From: VBDM01 sp035651815
GTDB lineage: Bacteria; Pseudomonadota; Gammaproteobacteria; Burkholderiales; SG8-39
Direction of reading: 5' to 3'
NCBI GenBank assembly: GCA_035651815.1
Contig: DASRFB010000027.1
Coordinates: 1-64,000 of the forward strand
Length of the DNA: 64,000 bases
This document shows positions 48,790 through 58,333 of this stretch, in pieces. The notes under the pieces were generated by a model. It did not search any database. It was not told the origin of the DNA and worked only from the letters and a program-made list of their open reading frames with translations. The translations under genes and the position numbers were made by a program. Positions within the stretch are counted from its first letter, which is position 1. Each line of letters opens with the position of its first letter.

Positions 48790-51213
48790 GTGAAACCGCG
48801 CTGGCCGAACCTCGCCCTTCGATGCCTCGTCGCCGCGGCCGTCGCCGCCGCCTCCTGCGCGGCGCTCGCGCAGGGAGCGCCGGCGCCCGCGCCGAAGGCT
48901 GACGACGCCGCGAAGGCCGCGAAGGCGCAGCCCGCGAAAGCTCCGCCCGAGGCGGTGCCGATCGCCGACGCGCCGCAGCGCGCCGAGGAGACCTCGAACA
49001 TGCTCGGCGACCTGCGCCAGCAGATCGCGCAGGACGCGACCGCGGCGGCGGTCGAGCGAGACCTGCGCGTGCTCTCGCGCGAGATCGACGCGCGCCTCGC
49101 CGACAACCGCCGCGCCGTCGCGCGCTCGTCGTCGATCGAGACCCTGCGCCGCATCGAGGCGCGCTGGGCCCCGCTGCGGCGCAATCTCGCCGACCTGTCG
49201 CGCCGGGTCGGCGCGCGCATCGAGCGCCTCGACCGCGAGGCCTCCCAGGTGGACGACGCGGCCGCGTCCTGGGCGAAGACGCTCGAGGCGACCCGCGACG
49301 AGGCGCCGCCCGAGGTCGTGAAGCGGCTGGAGGCGCTCGCCGGCGAGATCGCGCGCACGCGCGTCGCGCTCACGCAGCAGCGCTCGCGCCTGATCGCGCT
49401 GCAGAACCGCGTCGCCACGCAGGACGACCGCATGGCCGACGCGATCACGGCGGCGCGCCGCGCGCGCGAGGAGCTCGAGCAGAACATCTTCGAGCGCGAC
49501 AGCCCGCCGCTGTGGTCCGCGGCGGCCGACGGCCGGAGCTTCGGCGACGACGCGCGGCGCTCGCTCTCGTCGCAGGGGTCCGCGCTCGAGGCCTACGCCG
49601 AGCGCCAGGCGGAGCGCATGGCGGCGCACGCGCTCGCGTTCGCGGCGCTCACGGCGTTCCTCTACTGGACGCGCCGGCGCGTGCGCCGCTGGCTCGAGGA
49701 CGAGCCGCGCCTCGCCGACACGGGCGCGATCTTCGACGTCCCGGCGGCGACCGCGCTGCTCATCACCATCGCCGCCGGCTTCCGCCTCTACCCGGACGCG
49801 CCGGTGCTGCTGTACGCGTCGATGGGCGCGCTCGTGCTCGTGCCGGCGGTGATCATCCTGCGGCGGCTGATCGAGCGCGGCATGTACCCGGTGCTGTACG
49901 CGCTCGTCGCCTTCTACGTCGTCGACCAGGTGCGCCTGATCGCGGCGCCGCTCGAGCTCGCGCCGCGGCTCATCGTGTTCGCGGAGATGGTCGGCGCGGT
50001 GATCTTCTCCGGCTGGCTGCTCGCGCGCTCGAGTCCCGCGGCGCGCGCGGCCGCGCGCGACTCGCCCGGGCAGGCGCTGCGCTCGGGCGCGATCCTGCAC
50101 TGGGCGGGATGGGCGGCGCTCGCGCTCGCGATCGCGTCGCTCGCCGCCAACATGCTCGGCTACGTCGGGCTCGCGAACCTGCTCGGCAACGCGCTGCTCG
50201 CGACCTCGTACGCCGCGATCATGCTGTACGCGCTGGTCGAGATCGCCGACGGTCTGTTCGTGATGGCGCTGCACCTGCCGCCCTTCACGCTGCTCGGCGC
50301 GGTGCAGCGCCACCGCGCGCTGATCTCGCGCCGGGTGCTGCGCTTCATGCAATGGGCGGCGGCCGCGCTGCTCGCGCTGTTCGCGCTCGACCGGCTGGCG
50401 CTTCGCGACCGCCTGTCCGCGGGCGCGGGCGAGATCCTGACCGCCGAGAGCCATTGGGGATCGATCCGGGTCTCGCTCGCCGACCTGCTCGAGTTCGCGG
50501 TCTCGGTCTGGGCGGCGATCCTGCTCTCGCGCTTCGTGCGCTTCCTGCTCGAGGAGGATGTGTACACGCGCTTCAACATGCGCCGCGGCATGCCGTACGC
50601 GATCTCGACCATGCTCAACTACGTGATCCTGATCGTGGGCTTCCTCGCCGGCGTCGCCGCGCTCGGCTTCGACATGACGAAGTTCACCATCCTCGCGGGC
50701 GCGTTCTCGATCGGCGTCGGCTTCGGGCTGCAGAACATCTTCAACAACTTCGTCTCGGGCCTGATCCTGCTGTTCGAGCGGCCGGTGAAGGTCGGCGACG
50801 TCATCCAGATCGACGACGCCTCGGGCATCGTCGAGCACATCGGCATTCGCGCGAGCACCGTGCGCACCACCACGGGGTCCGAGATCATCGTGCCGAACGG
50901 CAAGCTCATCTCCGAGCGCGTCGTCAACTGGACGTTCTCCAGCCACGAGCGCTCGATCCAGCTGCCGATCGCCGTGCCGATCGGCACCGACCTGCCGTCG
51001 GTGATCCGCGTGCTCGAGCAGGTGGCGCAGGCGTGCGAGCCGATCGCGAAGACGCCGCCGCCGAAGGCGATCGTGGTGCGCATGGGCCCGGACTGGCTCG
51101 GGCTCGAGCTGCACGCCTGGACCGAGCGCGTCGACCGCTGGATGGAGATCCGCAGCGATCTCGCCGTCGCCGCGGCGGCCGCGCTCGCGCAGGCCAAAAT
51201 ACCCGTGCGCTGA
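48790..51213 (+). CDS. MscS family mechanosensitive channel with DUF3772-like N-terminal domain
   Basis: 807 residues from GTG 48790. A signal peptide (VAAAVAAASCAALAQ) leads into an Ala/Pro linker and a periplasmic coiled-coil region (about 60-255). About ten membrane segments follow from residue 278. The MscS core is at the C-terminal end, with ILAGAFSIGVGFGLQNIFNN (pore helix and GFGLQ hinge), FVSGLILLFERPVKVGDVI and RTTTGSEIIVPNGKLIS. It releases solutes on hypo-osmotic shock. It follows Slam by 97 bases containing a small CCGGCG/CGCCGG hairpin, so it may have its own transcript. Confidence 0.95.
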   Translation: MKPRWPNLALRCLVAAAVAAASCAALAQGAPAPAPKADDAAKAAKAQPAKAPPEAVPIADAPQRAEETSNMLGDLRQQIAQDATAAAVERDLRVLSREIDARLADNRRAVARSSSIETLRRIEARWAPLRRNLADLSRRVGARIERLDREASQVDDAAASWAKTLEATRDEAPPEVVKRLEALAGEIARTRVALTQQRSRLIALQNRVATQDDRMADAITAARRAREELEQNIFERDSPPLWSAAADGRSFGDDARRSLSSQGSALEAYAERQAERMAAHALAFAALTAFLYWTRRRVRRWLEDEPRLADTGAIFDVPAATALLITIAAGFRLYPDAPVLLYASMGALVLVPAVIILRRLIERGMYPVLYALVAFYVVDQVRLIAAPLELAPRLIVFAEMVGAVIFSGWLLARSSPAARAAARDSPGQALRSGAILHWAGWAALALAIASLAANMLGYVGLANLLGNALLATSYAAIMLYALVEIADGLFVMALHLPPFTLLGAVQRHRALISRRVLRFMQWAAAALLALFALDRLALRDRLSAGAGEILTAESHWGSIRVSLADLLEFAVSVWAAILLSRFVRFLLEEDVYTRFNMRRGMPYAISTMLNYVILIVGFLAGVAALGFDMTKFTILAGAFSIGVGFGLQNIFNNFVSGLILLFERPVKVGDVIQIDDASGIVEHIGIRASTVRTTTGSEIIVPNGKLISERVVNWTFSSHERSIQLPIAVPIGTDLPSVIRVLEQVAQACEPIAKTPPPKAIVVRMGPDWLGLELHAWTERVDRWMEIRSDLAVAAAAALAQAKIPVR

Positions 51214-51307
51214 GCGGCGCAGGGTAATCCCGCTGGTTCCAACAGGCTAGGGCGCCGCGGTGCTCGGACACGAAGGCGGCAGGCCGGGCCGGCCAAAATC
51301 CCACGAG

Positions 51308-52588
51308 ATGCTGTTGAGCCGAATCCGGACCGGCGCCGCGGACGCCGCGGTGCCGGTCTCCGAGCCCTCGCTGCGCCGGCGACGCCACGACAACGCCCGG
51401 CCGCCGGCGTTCGTCCTCGGCGGCATCAACCTGGTGCGGCCGCTCGCGCTCGCGGGCATCCCGGTCGTGCTCGGCACCGACGACGAGGAGGAGCCGGCGC
51501 TGCGCTCGCGCCGGGTCGGCGAGATCTGCCGGCTGCCGTCCCCGGTCGCCGCGCCGCGCGAGGCGGTCGACGCGCTCCTGCGGGCCGGCGCGCTGCTGCG
51601 CTACCGCGTCGGGGCGCGCCTGCCGCTCGTGGTCGGCCGCGACGACTGGCTCGGGCTCCTCCATCGCAACCGCGCCGCTATCGAGCGCCACTTCGCGTTT
51701 CTCGCGAGCGACCCCGGCCTCGGCGAGGCGCTGCTCGACAAGTCGCGCTTCAACGCGCTCGCGCTCGAGCGCGGGTTGCCCGTGCCGCGCCGCTTCGACT
51801 GGGGCGACGCGGACGCGCTGCGCAGCCACCGCGGACCGTTGATCGCCAAGCCGCGGCTGAAGCTCCACTGGAGCGAGTCGCCGGCGCTGCGCGCGCTGAA
51901 CGGCCGCTACGGAAAGGGCGTGCTCTATCCCGGGCCCGAGGCGCTGCTCGCCGACGAGCGCCTCGCGCCGTTCCGCGAGCTGTTCCTGGTGCAGGAGTAC
52001 ATCCCGGGAAGCGACGAGGCGCTGGTGTCGTATCACGGCCTCGCCGACGAGCGCGGGCGCGTGCTCGGCTCGTTCGTGGGCCGGAAGCTCCGCACCGCGC
52101 CGCCGCGCACCGGCGACAGCTCGCTGATCGAGCTGGTGCGCGACCCGGCGGTGGAGAAGGCCGGCGAGCGCATCGTCGAGGCGCTCGGCCTGAAGGGCCC
52201 GTTCAAGCTCGACCTGAAGCGCGACGAGCGCGACGGCGGGATCTGGCTGATCGAGGTCAACGCACGATTCAGCCTGTGGAACTACCTGGGCGCGGCGAAC
52301 GGCGTCAACCTGCTCGCGCTCGCGTACGAGTACCTGGTCGACGGCGCGCGCCCCTGGCCGAGCGGCTACCGCACGAGCACGCGCTGGCTCGATCTCGCGC
52401 TCGACTACAAGGCGTACCGGCAGCTCAAGGCCGAGGGCGCGCTCGGCACGGCCGAGTGGCTGCGCTCGATCGTCTTCGCGCGCAAGGTTCACTCGGTATT
52501 TCGCTGGGACGATCCCTGGCCCGCGTGCCACCGCTGGCTCGCGTGGGGCCGCCGCAAGCTCGGGCGATGGCTGTCTACGGCGTCGTAG
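51308..52588 (+). CDS. ATP-grasp family protein (carboxylate-amine ligase-like)
   Basis: 426 residues from ATG 51308; ATG 51260 is in frame but only adds a disordered leader. The ATP-grasp pattern includes LLDKSRFNALALERGLPVPR, PLIAKPRLKLHW, LFLVQEYIPGSDEALVSYHG and GPFKLDLKRD with WLIEVNARFSLWN (metal-binding Glu-Val-Asn). Such proteins join a carboxylate to an amine or thiol. The N-terminal FVLGGINLVRPLALAGIPVV is a preATP-grasp fold. It overlaps the metallophosphoesterase gene by 22 bases. Substrates unknown. Confidence 0.86.
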   Translation: MLLSRIRTGAADAAVPVSEPSLRRRRHDNARPPAFVLGGINLVRPLALAGIPVVLGTDDEEEPALRSRRVGEICRLPSPVAAPREAVDALLRAGALLRYRVGARLPLVVGRDDWLGLLHRNRAAIERHFAFLASDPGLGEALLDKSRFNALALERGLPVPRRFDWGDADALRSHRGPLIAKPRLKLHWSESPALRALNGRYGKGVLYPGPEALLADERLAPFRELFLVQEYIPGSDEALVSYHGLADERGRVLGSFVGRKLRTAPPRTGDSSLIELVRDPAVEKAGERIVEALGLKGPFKLDLKRDERDGGIWLIEVNARFSLWNYLGAANGVNLLALAYEYLVDGARPWPSGYRTSTRWLDLALDYKAYRQLKAEGALGTAEWLRSIVFARKVHSVFRWDDPWPACHRWLAWGRRKLGRWLSTAS

Positions 52589-53391
52589 CCGACATCCACG
52601 GGAACCTCGAGGCGCTCGAGGCGGCGCTCGCGGCGCTCGAGGCGCGCGGCGTGCGCCGCATCGTGTGCCTCGGCGACCTGGTCGGCTACAACGCCGACTC
52701 CGACGCCGTGGTGCGCGTGCTGCGCGAGCGCGGCGCCGAGTGCATCGCCGGCAACCACGAGCTGATCGGCATCGGGCGCCTGGGCACCGGCAAGTGCAAC
52801 GACGCCACCGCGTACGCGCTCCTGCGCACGCGGCGCACGCTCGCCCCCGAGACGCGCGCCTTCCTCGCCGCGCTGCCCGCGAGCCGCGTGCTCGAAGGGC
52901 GCTTCGCGCTCGTGCACGGCGGCGTCGACGATCCCGAGCAGTACCTGCGCTCCCCGGCCGCGGTGCTCGACAACGCCGCGCGCCTCGCGCGCCGCTTTCC
53001 CGGCGTGTCGGTCTGCTTCTTCGGGCACACGCACGAGCCGGGCGTGTTCGCGGTGGAGCGCGGCGCGGTGCGGCGCATCGCCGGCGTCGACGCGGCGCGG
53101 CTCGCGCCCGGCCCGGTGTATTTCGTGAACCCGGGGTCGGTCGACGCCGCGCGCAAGCGCGACGCGGCCGCCGGCGCCGTCCGCGCCGCCGAATTCGCCG
53201 TGCTAGACTCCGGTGCCTTGCGTGTCGAGTTCCACCGCGCCGCGTACGATCACGCGGCCGCCGAGGCGAAGGCGCTCGCGGGCGGCTACCGCATGAGCCG
53301 CGCGCGCGCGCGCTGGATGCGCCTCGGCCGCCGCGTGCGCTCGGCCGCCGCGCGGCTCGCCGCGCCGATCGCCCGCGAGGACGCCGCATGA
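52567..53391 (+). CDS. Metallophosphoesterase (calcineurin-like, YfcE/MJ0936-type)
   Basis: 274 residues. The five metal-site motifs are in order: VADIHGN, CLGDLVGYNADSD, AGNHE, ALVHGG and FFGHTHEP, with FVNPGSV after. The ATG at 52567 lies within the end of the ATP-grasp gene (22-base overlap). The C-terminal 60 residues are Arg/Ala-rich and outside the core. It hydrolyses a phosphoester, and the coupling suggests that it works with the ATP-grasp product. It ends in an ATGA overlap with folE. Confidence 0.9.
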   Translation: MAVYGVVADIHGNLEALEAALAALEARGVRRIVCLGDLVGYNADSDAVVRVLRERGAECIAGNHELIGIGRLGTGKCNDATAYALLRTRRTLAPETRAFLAALPASRVLEGRFALVHGGVDDPEQYLRSPAAVLDNAARLARRFPGVSVCFFGHTHEPGVFAVERGAVRRIAGVDAARLAPGPVYFVNPGSVDAARKRDAAAGAVRAAEFAVLDSGALRVEFHRAAYDHAAAEAKALAGGYRMSRARARWMRLGRRVRSAAARLAAPIAREDAA

Positions 53392-53954
53392 CGCCCAACC
53401 TGCAGAAGATCGAACGCCTGGTGCGCGAGCTGCTCGAGGAGCTCGGCGAGGACGTTCGGCGGGAGGGACTCGTGAACACGCCGATGCGCGTCGCCAAGTC
53501 GTTCGCCTTTCTCACGCACGGCTACCGGCTGCCCCTCGACGAGGTGATCAACAACGCGCTGTTCACGCAGGACACGAGCAGCATGGTGATCGTCAAGGAC
53601 ATCGAGGTCTACAGCCTGTGCGAGCACCACATGCTGCCCTTCTTCGGGCGCTGCCACATCGGCTACATCCCGAACGGGAAGGTCTTCGGCGTCTCGAAGC
53701 TCGCGCGCATGGTCGACATGTACGCGCGCCGCCTGCAGCTGCAGGAGCGGCTCACCGAGCAGATCTCGCAGCAGGTGATGAACTCGATCGGGGCGAAGGG
53801 CGTCGGCGTGATGATCGAGGCGCGCCACCTGTGCATGATGATGCGCGGGGTCGAGAAGCAGAACTCGACCATGGTCACGTCCTCGGTGCTCGGCGTGTTC
53901 CGCGAGTACGCCGCCACGCGCGAGGAGTTCATGGCGCTGGTCGGGCGCCGCTAG
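53388..53954 (+). CDS. folE: GTP cyclohydrolase I
   Basis: 188 residues, full length. RREGLVNTPMRVAKSF, SLCEHHMLPFFGRCHIGYIP with the zinc Cys/His ligands, GVSKLARMVDMYARRLQLQE and ARHLCMMMRGVEKQNSTMVT with the second zinc Cys are all present. It converts GTP to dihydroneopterin triphosphate, the first step of folate and pterin synthesis. ATGA overlap with the metallophosphoesterase gene suggests that the phosphatase might act on a pterin triphosphate, which is inference only. Confidence 0.97.
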   Translation: MTPNLQKIERLVRELLEELGEDVRREGLVNTPMRVAKSFAFLTHGYRLPLDEVINNALFTQDTSSMVIVKDIEVYSLCEHHMLPFFGRCHIGYIPNGKVFGVSKLARMVDMYARRLQLQERLTEQISQQVMNSIGAKGVGVMIEARHLCMMMRGVEKQNSTMVTSSVLGVFREYAATREEFMALVGRR

Positions 53955-54029
53955 GCCGTTACAAATCGATACCGCTCGCGCCCCGGGTTTGGCGCACAAT
54001 GCGCGCACGGATCCCGCAAAGGAAGGACC

Positions 54030-54353
54030 ATGAAGAAGCTCGCGATTCTGACGCTGGCCGGGGCGGCTCTCGCGGCCGGCTCGGGCCTCGCGCAGGCGCG
54101 CGTCGTGTTCGGCATCGGCATCGGCGTGCCGATCTGGGGCGCGCCCTTCTACCCCTACCCGTACGGCCCGTATTACGACCCGTACTACTATCCGCGCACG
54201 GTGGTCGTGCAGCCGTCGCAACCGCAGCGCTACATCGAGCAGTCCTCGCCCGACAGCGGCTACTGGTACTACTGCGCCGAGTCGAAGGCCTACTACCCGT
54301 ACGTCAAGGATTGCCCGGGCGGCTGGCAGCGGGTGTCGCCGACGCCGCGCTGA
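54030..54353 (+). CDS. Small Tyr/Pro-rich secreted protein
   Basis: 107 residues. A Sec signal peptide (ILTLAGAALAAGSGLAQA) is followed by FYPYPYGPYYDPYYYPRTVV, an aromatic/proline stretch. The end is GYWYYCAESKAYYPYVKDCP with two Cys, then GGWQRVSP. The YYC...YYPYV.CP..W pattern recurs, from memory, in many uncharacterised secreted proteins of Betaproteobacteria. AAGGAAGGA precedes the ATG. The last 50 bases overlap the 3' end of the convergent hyuB. Confidence 0.8.
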   Translation: MKKLAILTLAGAALAAGSGLAQARVVFGIGIGVPIWGAPFYPYPYGPYYDPYYYPRTVVVQPSQPQRYIEQSSPDSGYWYYCAESKAYYPYVKDCPGGWQRVSPTPR

Positions 54354-56127
54354 GCGGCGCGCGCATCGCGTCGCGCCGCTTCGCGGTCGACGCGTCGTCG
54401 ATCTCGAGCGCTTCGCCCTTCAGCACGACCCCGTAGCGCTCGCGCGCCGCCTCGACCGTGACGTAGCCTTCGAGCACGTCGGCGCGCACGCGCTCGGCGT
54501 CGCGCTCGCACGGCGCGCCGAAGCCGCCGCCGCCGGCGGTGCGCGCGGTCTCGACGTCGCCCCGGGCGAGTGCGAAGTACTCGCACTTCGAGGGCGGCGC
54601 GAGGGTCTCGCCCGCGCGCCGGATCGTCGCCGACGTCGCCGCGCCGGCCTCGCCGCCGGCGAGCCCCCACGGCGCGTCGCGCGTGCGCTCGTAGCGCGCG
54701 TGGTAGCTCAGGCCGGCGAGCGCCTCGCGCTCGATCTCGATCCCGAGGCCCCCGCGCTGGCGGCCGGCCCCGCCCGAGTCGGCGCGCAGCGCGAGGCGGC
54801 GCACGCGCACCGGGCCCGAGGTCTCCTGCACCTCGACCGCGGCGAGGCGCGCCGGTCCCTGGCCGAGCGGCGGCACGGCGCTCGCGCCGTCGGCGCGCGC
54901 GGCCGCGCCCCAGCCGCCGAGGTACGGCAGCGCGCTGTGATAAGGCGCCCCGGCCGCGCCGCCCGCGGACAGCGCCGCGAGCCCGGTGTTGCCGGGATTG
55001 CCGGCGGCGACGCGCTCGGGCAGCGCGTCGCCGAGCGCGCGCAGCACGAGATCGATCGCGCTCGCGACGAGCGCGCCCGAGCCGCCGCGCGGCGCGCTCG
55101 GGTGCGCGCTCACGACGCGGCCTTCGGGACAGACCAGCTTCAGGTTGCGGAACGAGCCGTCGCCCGCCGGCAGCCGCGGCGTGGTCAGCAGCTTGAACGC
55201 GACCTGCGCGATCGAGCGCGCGGCGCGCGAGTTGCACGGGCCCGCGACCTGCGCGGGCATGCCGCTGAAGTCGATCGTCATCTCCTCGCCTTCGACCCCG
55301 ACGCGCACCGCGAGCGGGACCGGGCGCGCCTCGTCGACGCCGTCGTCGTCGATGACGCACGCGGCCTCGTAGACGCCGTCGGGAATCGCGCTCACCGCGC
55401 GGCGCGCGAGCGTCTCGGCCTCCTGCCACAGCCGCTGCACGCAGCCCGCGAGCCGCGCGCGGCCGTAGCGCGCCGCGAGCTCGGCGTAGCGCCGCGCGCC
55501 CGCCTGGCACGCGAGCACCTGCGCCTGCACGTCGCCCATCACGCGCTCGGGGAAGCGCGTGTTCGCCTGGATCACGCGCAGCACGCTCTCGTCGGGCGCG
55601 CCCGAGCGCCACGCCTTGAGGTACGGCAGCTGCACGCCTTCGGAGAAGACGTCGCGCGGGCGGGCGGGCGAGGAGCCGATGCTCATGCCGCCCAGGTCCG
55701 GCCAGCGCAGGCGCGCCGCGGCGAAGCCGGCGAGCGCGTCGCCCTCAAAAATCGGCGAGAACACGACCACCGCCGCGACGTGGCCGCCGCCCGCCTCGGC
55801 GTCGTTCGAGACGACGACGTCGCCGGGCTGGAAGCCCTCGGTCCTGAACAGGGCCGCGCCCTTCTTCACGATCGGCGCGAGCTCCACGCACGACAGCGGC
55901 GCCGACTCCTGCGACTGCACGATGACGCGCGCCTCGGCGTCGAACAGGCCGACCGCGGAGTCCTTGGCGGCGTCCGCGCTGTACGCGGCGCGCTCGAGCG
56001 TCGACGCCATCTCGGCGACCGCGGCGACGAGCGCGTTGCGCACGAGCTCGAGCACGATCGCGTCGGGACGGCCGGCGCGCGCGCCCTGCGCCGACGGCGA
56101 GAGCTGCGCTACGAGATCATTGGGCAT
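54304..56127 (-). CDS. hyuB: Hydantoinase B/oxoprolinase family subunit (second copy)
   Basis: 607 residues. LELVRNALVAAVAEMASTLE, ERAAYSADAAKDSAVGLFD, GDVVVSNDAEAGGGHVAAV, FPERVMGDVQAQVLACQAG and LRADSGGAGRQRGGLGIEIE follow HyuB order. At several positions it differs from the first copy (SNDAEAGGGH rather than TNHQAVAGQH), which suggests a different substrate. The hyuA stop lies 11 bases inside its start. The C-terminal tail, beyond the TAKRRDAMRAP region, overlaps the convergent secreted-protein gene by 50 bases. Confidence 0.92.
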   Translation of the reverse strand: MPNDLVAQLSPSAQGARAGRPDAIVLELVRNALVAAVAEMASTLERAAYSADAAKDSAVGLFDAEARVIVQSQESAPLSCVELAPIVKKGAALFRTEGFQPGDVVVSNDAEAGGGHVAAVVVFSPIFEGDALAGFAAARLRWPDLGGMSIGSSPARPRDVFSEGVQLPYLKAWRSGAPDESVLRVIQANTRFPERVMGDVQAQVLACQAGARRYAELAARYGRARLAGCVQRLWQEAETLARRAVSAIPDGVYEAACVIDDDGVDEARPVPLAVRVGVEGEEMTIDFSGMPAQVAGPCNSRAARSIAQVAFKLLTTPRLPAGDGSFRNLKLVCPEGRVVSAHPSAPRGGSGALVASAIDLVLRALGDALPERVAAGNPGNTGLAALSAGGAAGAPYHSALPYLGGWGAAARADGASAVPPLGQGPARLAAVEVQETSGPVRVRRLALRADSGGAGRQRGGLGIEIEREALAGLSYHARYERTRDAPWGLAGGEAGAATSATIRRAGETLAPPSKCEYFALARGDVETARTAGGGGFGAPCERDAERVRADVLEGYVTVEAARERYGVVLKGEALEIDDASTAKRRDAMRAPLSAASATPAASRPGNP

Positions 56128-58183
56128 TCTTCGCCTCCCGGATCTTCATGAAGACGAAGCCCTGCTCGTCGACGCCCGCCTCGTCGCCGGGGCCGATCAG
56201 GATCGTCGCTGCGGCCTCCTCGATGAGCGCGGGACCGGCGACCTTGTCGCGCCAGAGCAGGTCCTCGCGCCGGTACACGGAGCAGTCGATCGCGCCGGTC
56301 TCGTCGAAGTGCACGCGCCGGGTGCCGGCCTTCGCCTGCGCGCCGGGGTCGCGGCCGCGCAGCGTGGCGAACTTCGGCTTCTTCTGCACGCCGGTCGCGA
56401 CGATGCGCACGTTCACGAGCTCGGTCGGCGTGTCGGGGAAGGCGTGGCCGAAGCGCGCCTCGTAGAGCGCGTCGAACGCGGAGCGGATCTCCTTCGCGTC
56501 CTCGGCCGAGACGTAGAAGGCCGAGCCGACCGGGACGGTGAGCGTCCAGCGCTGGCCGGCGTAGCGGAGCTCCAGGAAGGCCGCGCACTGCGCGTTGCGC
56601 CCCGGGATGCCGGCGGCCTGCAGGTCGCGGATGCCGTCGCGGCGCAGCGCCTCGAGCACGTCGTTCAGGTCCTCGTAGCCCTCCGACGGAAAGGGGCGCA
56701 CGAAGGTCCGCGCGCAGTCGCGGCGCACGTCGGCCATCAGCAGCCCGAGCGCCGAGAAGCACGCCGGGTGCGGCGGCACGATGACGCGCGCCATGCCGAT
56801 CTCGCGCGCGATCGCCGCCGCGTGCAGCGGCCCGCCGCCGCCGAAGGCGACGAGCGACGTCTGCCTCGGCTCGGCGCCGTTCGCGGTCGCGACGCGCCGC
56901 AGCGCGAGCGCCATGTGCGAGTCGGCGATCGCGACGATGCCCGAGGCGGCGTCCTCCTCGGACAGCCCGAGGGGCTTCGCGATTCTCTCGGCGATCGCGC
57001 GCCGCGCCGCGTCGACGTCGAGCTTCATCTCGCCGCCGAGGTAGCGCTGCGGGTTGATGCGGCCGAGGACGACGTTCGCGTCGGTGACGGTCGGCTCGGT
57101 GCCGCCGGCGCCGAAGCACACGGGACCGGGCTCGGAGCCGGCGCTCCGCGGGCCGACCTTCAGCGCGCCGAGCTCGTCGATCCACGCGATGCTGCCGCCG
57201 CCGATCGCGATCTCGTTCACGTCGATCGACGGGATCTGCACCGGCACGCCGTCGACGTGCAGCATGTCGGTGATGCGCGGCAGGCCGTTCTCGATCAGCG
57301 CGGCCTTCGCGGTCGTCCCGCCCATGTCGAAGCCGACCACGAGCTTGGCCGAGATCAGTCCGCCGACCTGGGCCGCGGCGATCATGCCGGCGGCCGAGCC
57401 CGCCTCGACCGTGCCGACCGCGTAGCGGCGCGCCTGCTGTCCCGTCATCACGCCGCCCGAGCCCTGCATGAGGTGCAGGCGTCCCTTGAAGCCGCCCTGC
57501 GCGGCGTGCGCCTCGAGCGCATCGACGTACTTCGCGACCTGCGGGCCGACGAACGCGTTCAGCACCGCCGTCGAGCTGCGCTCGAACTCGCGCCACACGC
57601 GCGCCGTCTCCGACGAGCAGCAGATGTAGAGATCGGGGAGCACCGATTGCAGGTAGCTCCTCGCCTTCTCCTCGTGCTCGGGGTTCGCGTAGGCGTGGAG
57701 GAAGCAGACCGCGATCGCCTCGATGCCGTGCTTCTCCACGGCCTCGATCACCGCATCGAGATCCTCCATCGCGATCGGCTCGAGCACCGAGCCGTCGGGC
57801 GCGAGCCGCTCGCGCACCTCGAAGCGGAGCGAGCGCGGCACCAGCGGCGCGGGCTTGCCGGCGAGCAGGTCCCAGTGCGCCGTGCGGTCGCCGCGGCCGA
57901 TCTCGAGCACGTCGCGAAAACCCTTCGTCGTCACGAGCGCCGTCTTCGCGCCGCGGCGCTCGAGCGCCGCGTTCGCGACCAGCGTCGTGCCGTGGACGAG
58001 CGCTTCCGCCCTCGCGAGGCTCACGCCGGCCTTCCTCAGCGCCGCGGCCACGCCGCCCGTCAGCTCGCGCGGCGTCGTGCGCGCCTTCGTCACCGAGAAC
58101 TGGTGCGTGTCCGGGTTGAAGGCGACCAGATCCGTGAACGTGCCGCCGATGTCGATGCCGACCGAGAGAGCGCCTGCGGGCAT
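56117..58183 (-). CDS. hyuA: Hydantoinase A/oxoprolinase family subunit (second copy)
   Basis: 688 residues. It begins LSVGIDIGGTFTDLVAFNPD. HGTTLVANAALERRGAKTALV, GFDMGGTTAKAALIENGLP and IGGGSIAWIDELGALKVGP match HyuA. It pairs with the overlapping hyuB. Unlike the first pair, no MmgE/PrpD, aldolase or receptor gene is linked. The region 58184-58333 upstream (150 bases) includes a TTGTTACAAG stretch and AT-rich DNA that could hold its promoter. Confidence 0.93.
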   Translation of the reverse strand: MPAGALSVGIDIGGTFTDLVAFNPDTHQFSVTKARTTPRELTGGVAAALRKAGVSLARAEALVHGTTLVANAALERRGAKTALVTTKGFRDVLEIGRGDRTAHWDLLAGKPAPLVPRSLRFEVRERLAPDGSVLEPIAMEDLDAVIEAVEKHGIEAIAVCFLHAYANPEHEEKARSYLQSVLPDLYICCSSETARVWREFERSSTAVLNAFVGPQVAKYVDALEAHAAQGGFKGRLHLMQGSGGVMTGQQARRYAVGTVEAGSAAGMIAAAQVGGLISAKLVVGFDMGGTTAKAALIENGLPRITDMLHVDGVPVQIPSIDVNEIAIGGGSIAWIDELGALKVGPRSAGSEPGPVCFGAGGTEPTVTDANVVLGRINPQRYLGGEMKLDVDAARRAIAERIAKPLGLSEEDAASGIVAIADSHMALALRRVATANGAEPRQTSLVAFGGGGPLHAAAIAREIGMARVIVPPHPACFSALGLLMADVRRDCARTFVRPFPSEGYEDLNDVLEALRRDGIRDLQAAGIPGRNAQCAAFLELRYAGQRWTLTVPVGSAFYVSAEDAKEIRSAFDALYEARFGHAFPDTPTELVNVRIVATGVQKKPKFATLRGRDPGAQAKAGTRRVHFDETGAIDCSVYRREDLLWRDKVAGPALIEEAAATILIGPGDEAGVDEQGFVFMKIREAKNAQ

Positions 58184-58333
58184 GCGGTGAGTCCCCCGAC
58201 AAATAGGTGCCGCCGCCTCCCGGAGCGGTCAGGCAGTCAATTTGAACCGGGTTTGTTACAAGGGGATGAAGGCGGAGCGCCGGAAGGACCACCCTGGCGA
58301 ACGACCGGCCCCGGAAGCTGCTCCAACGTGCGC

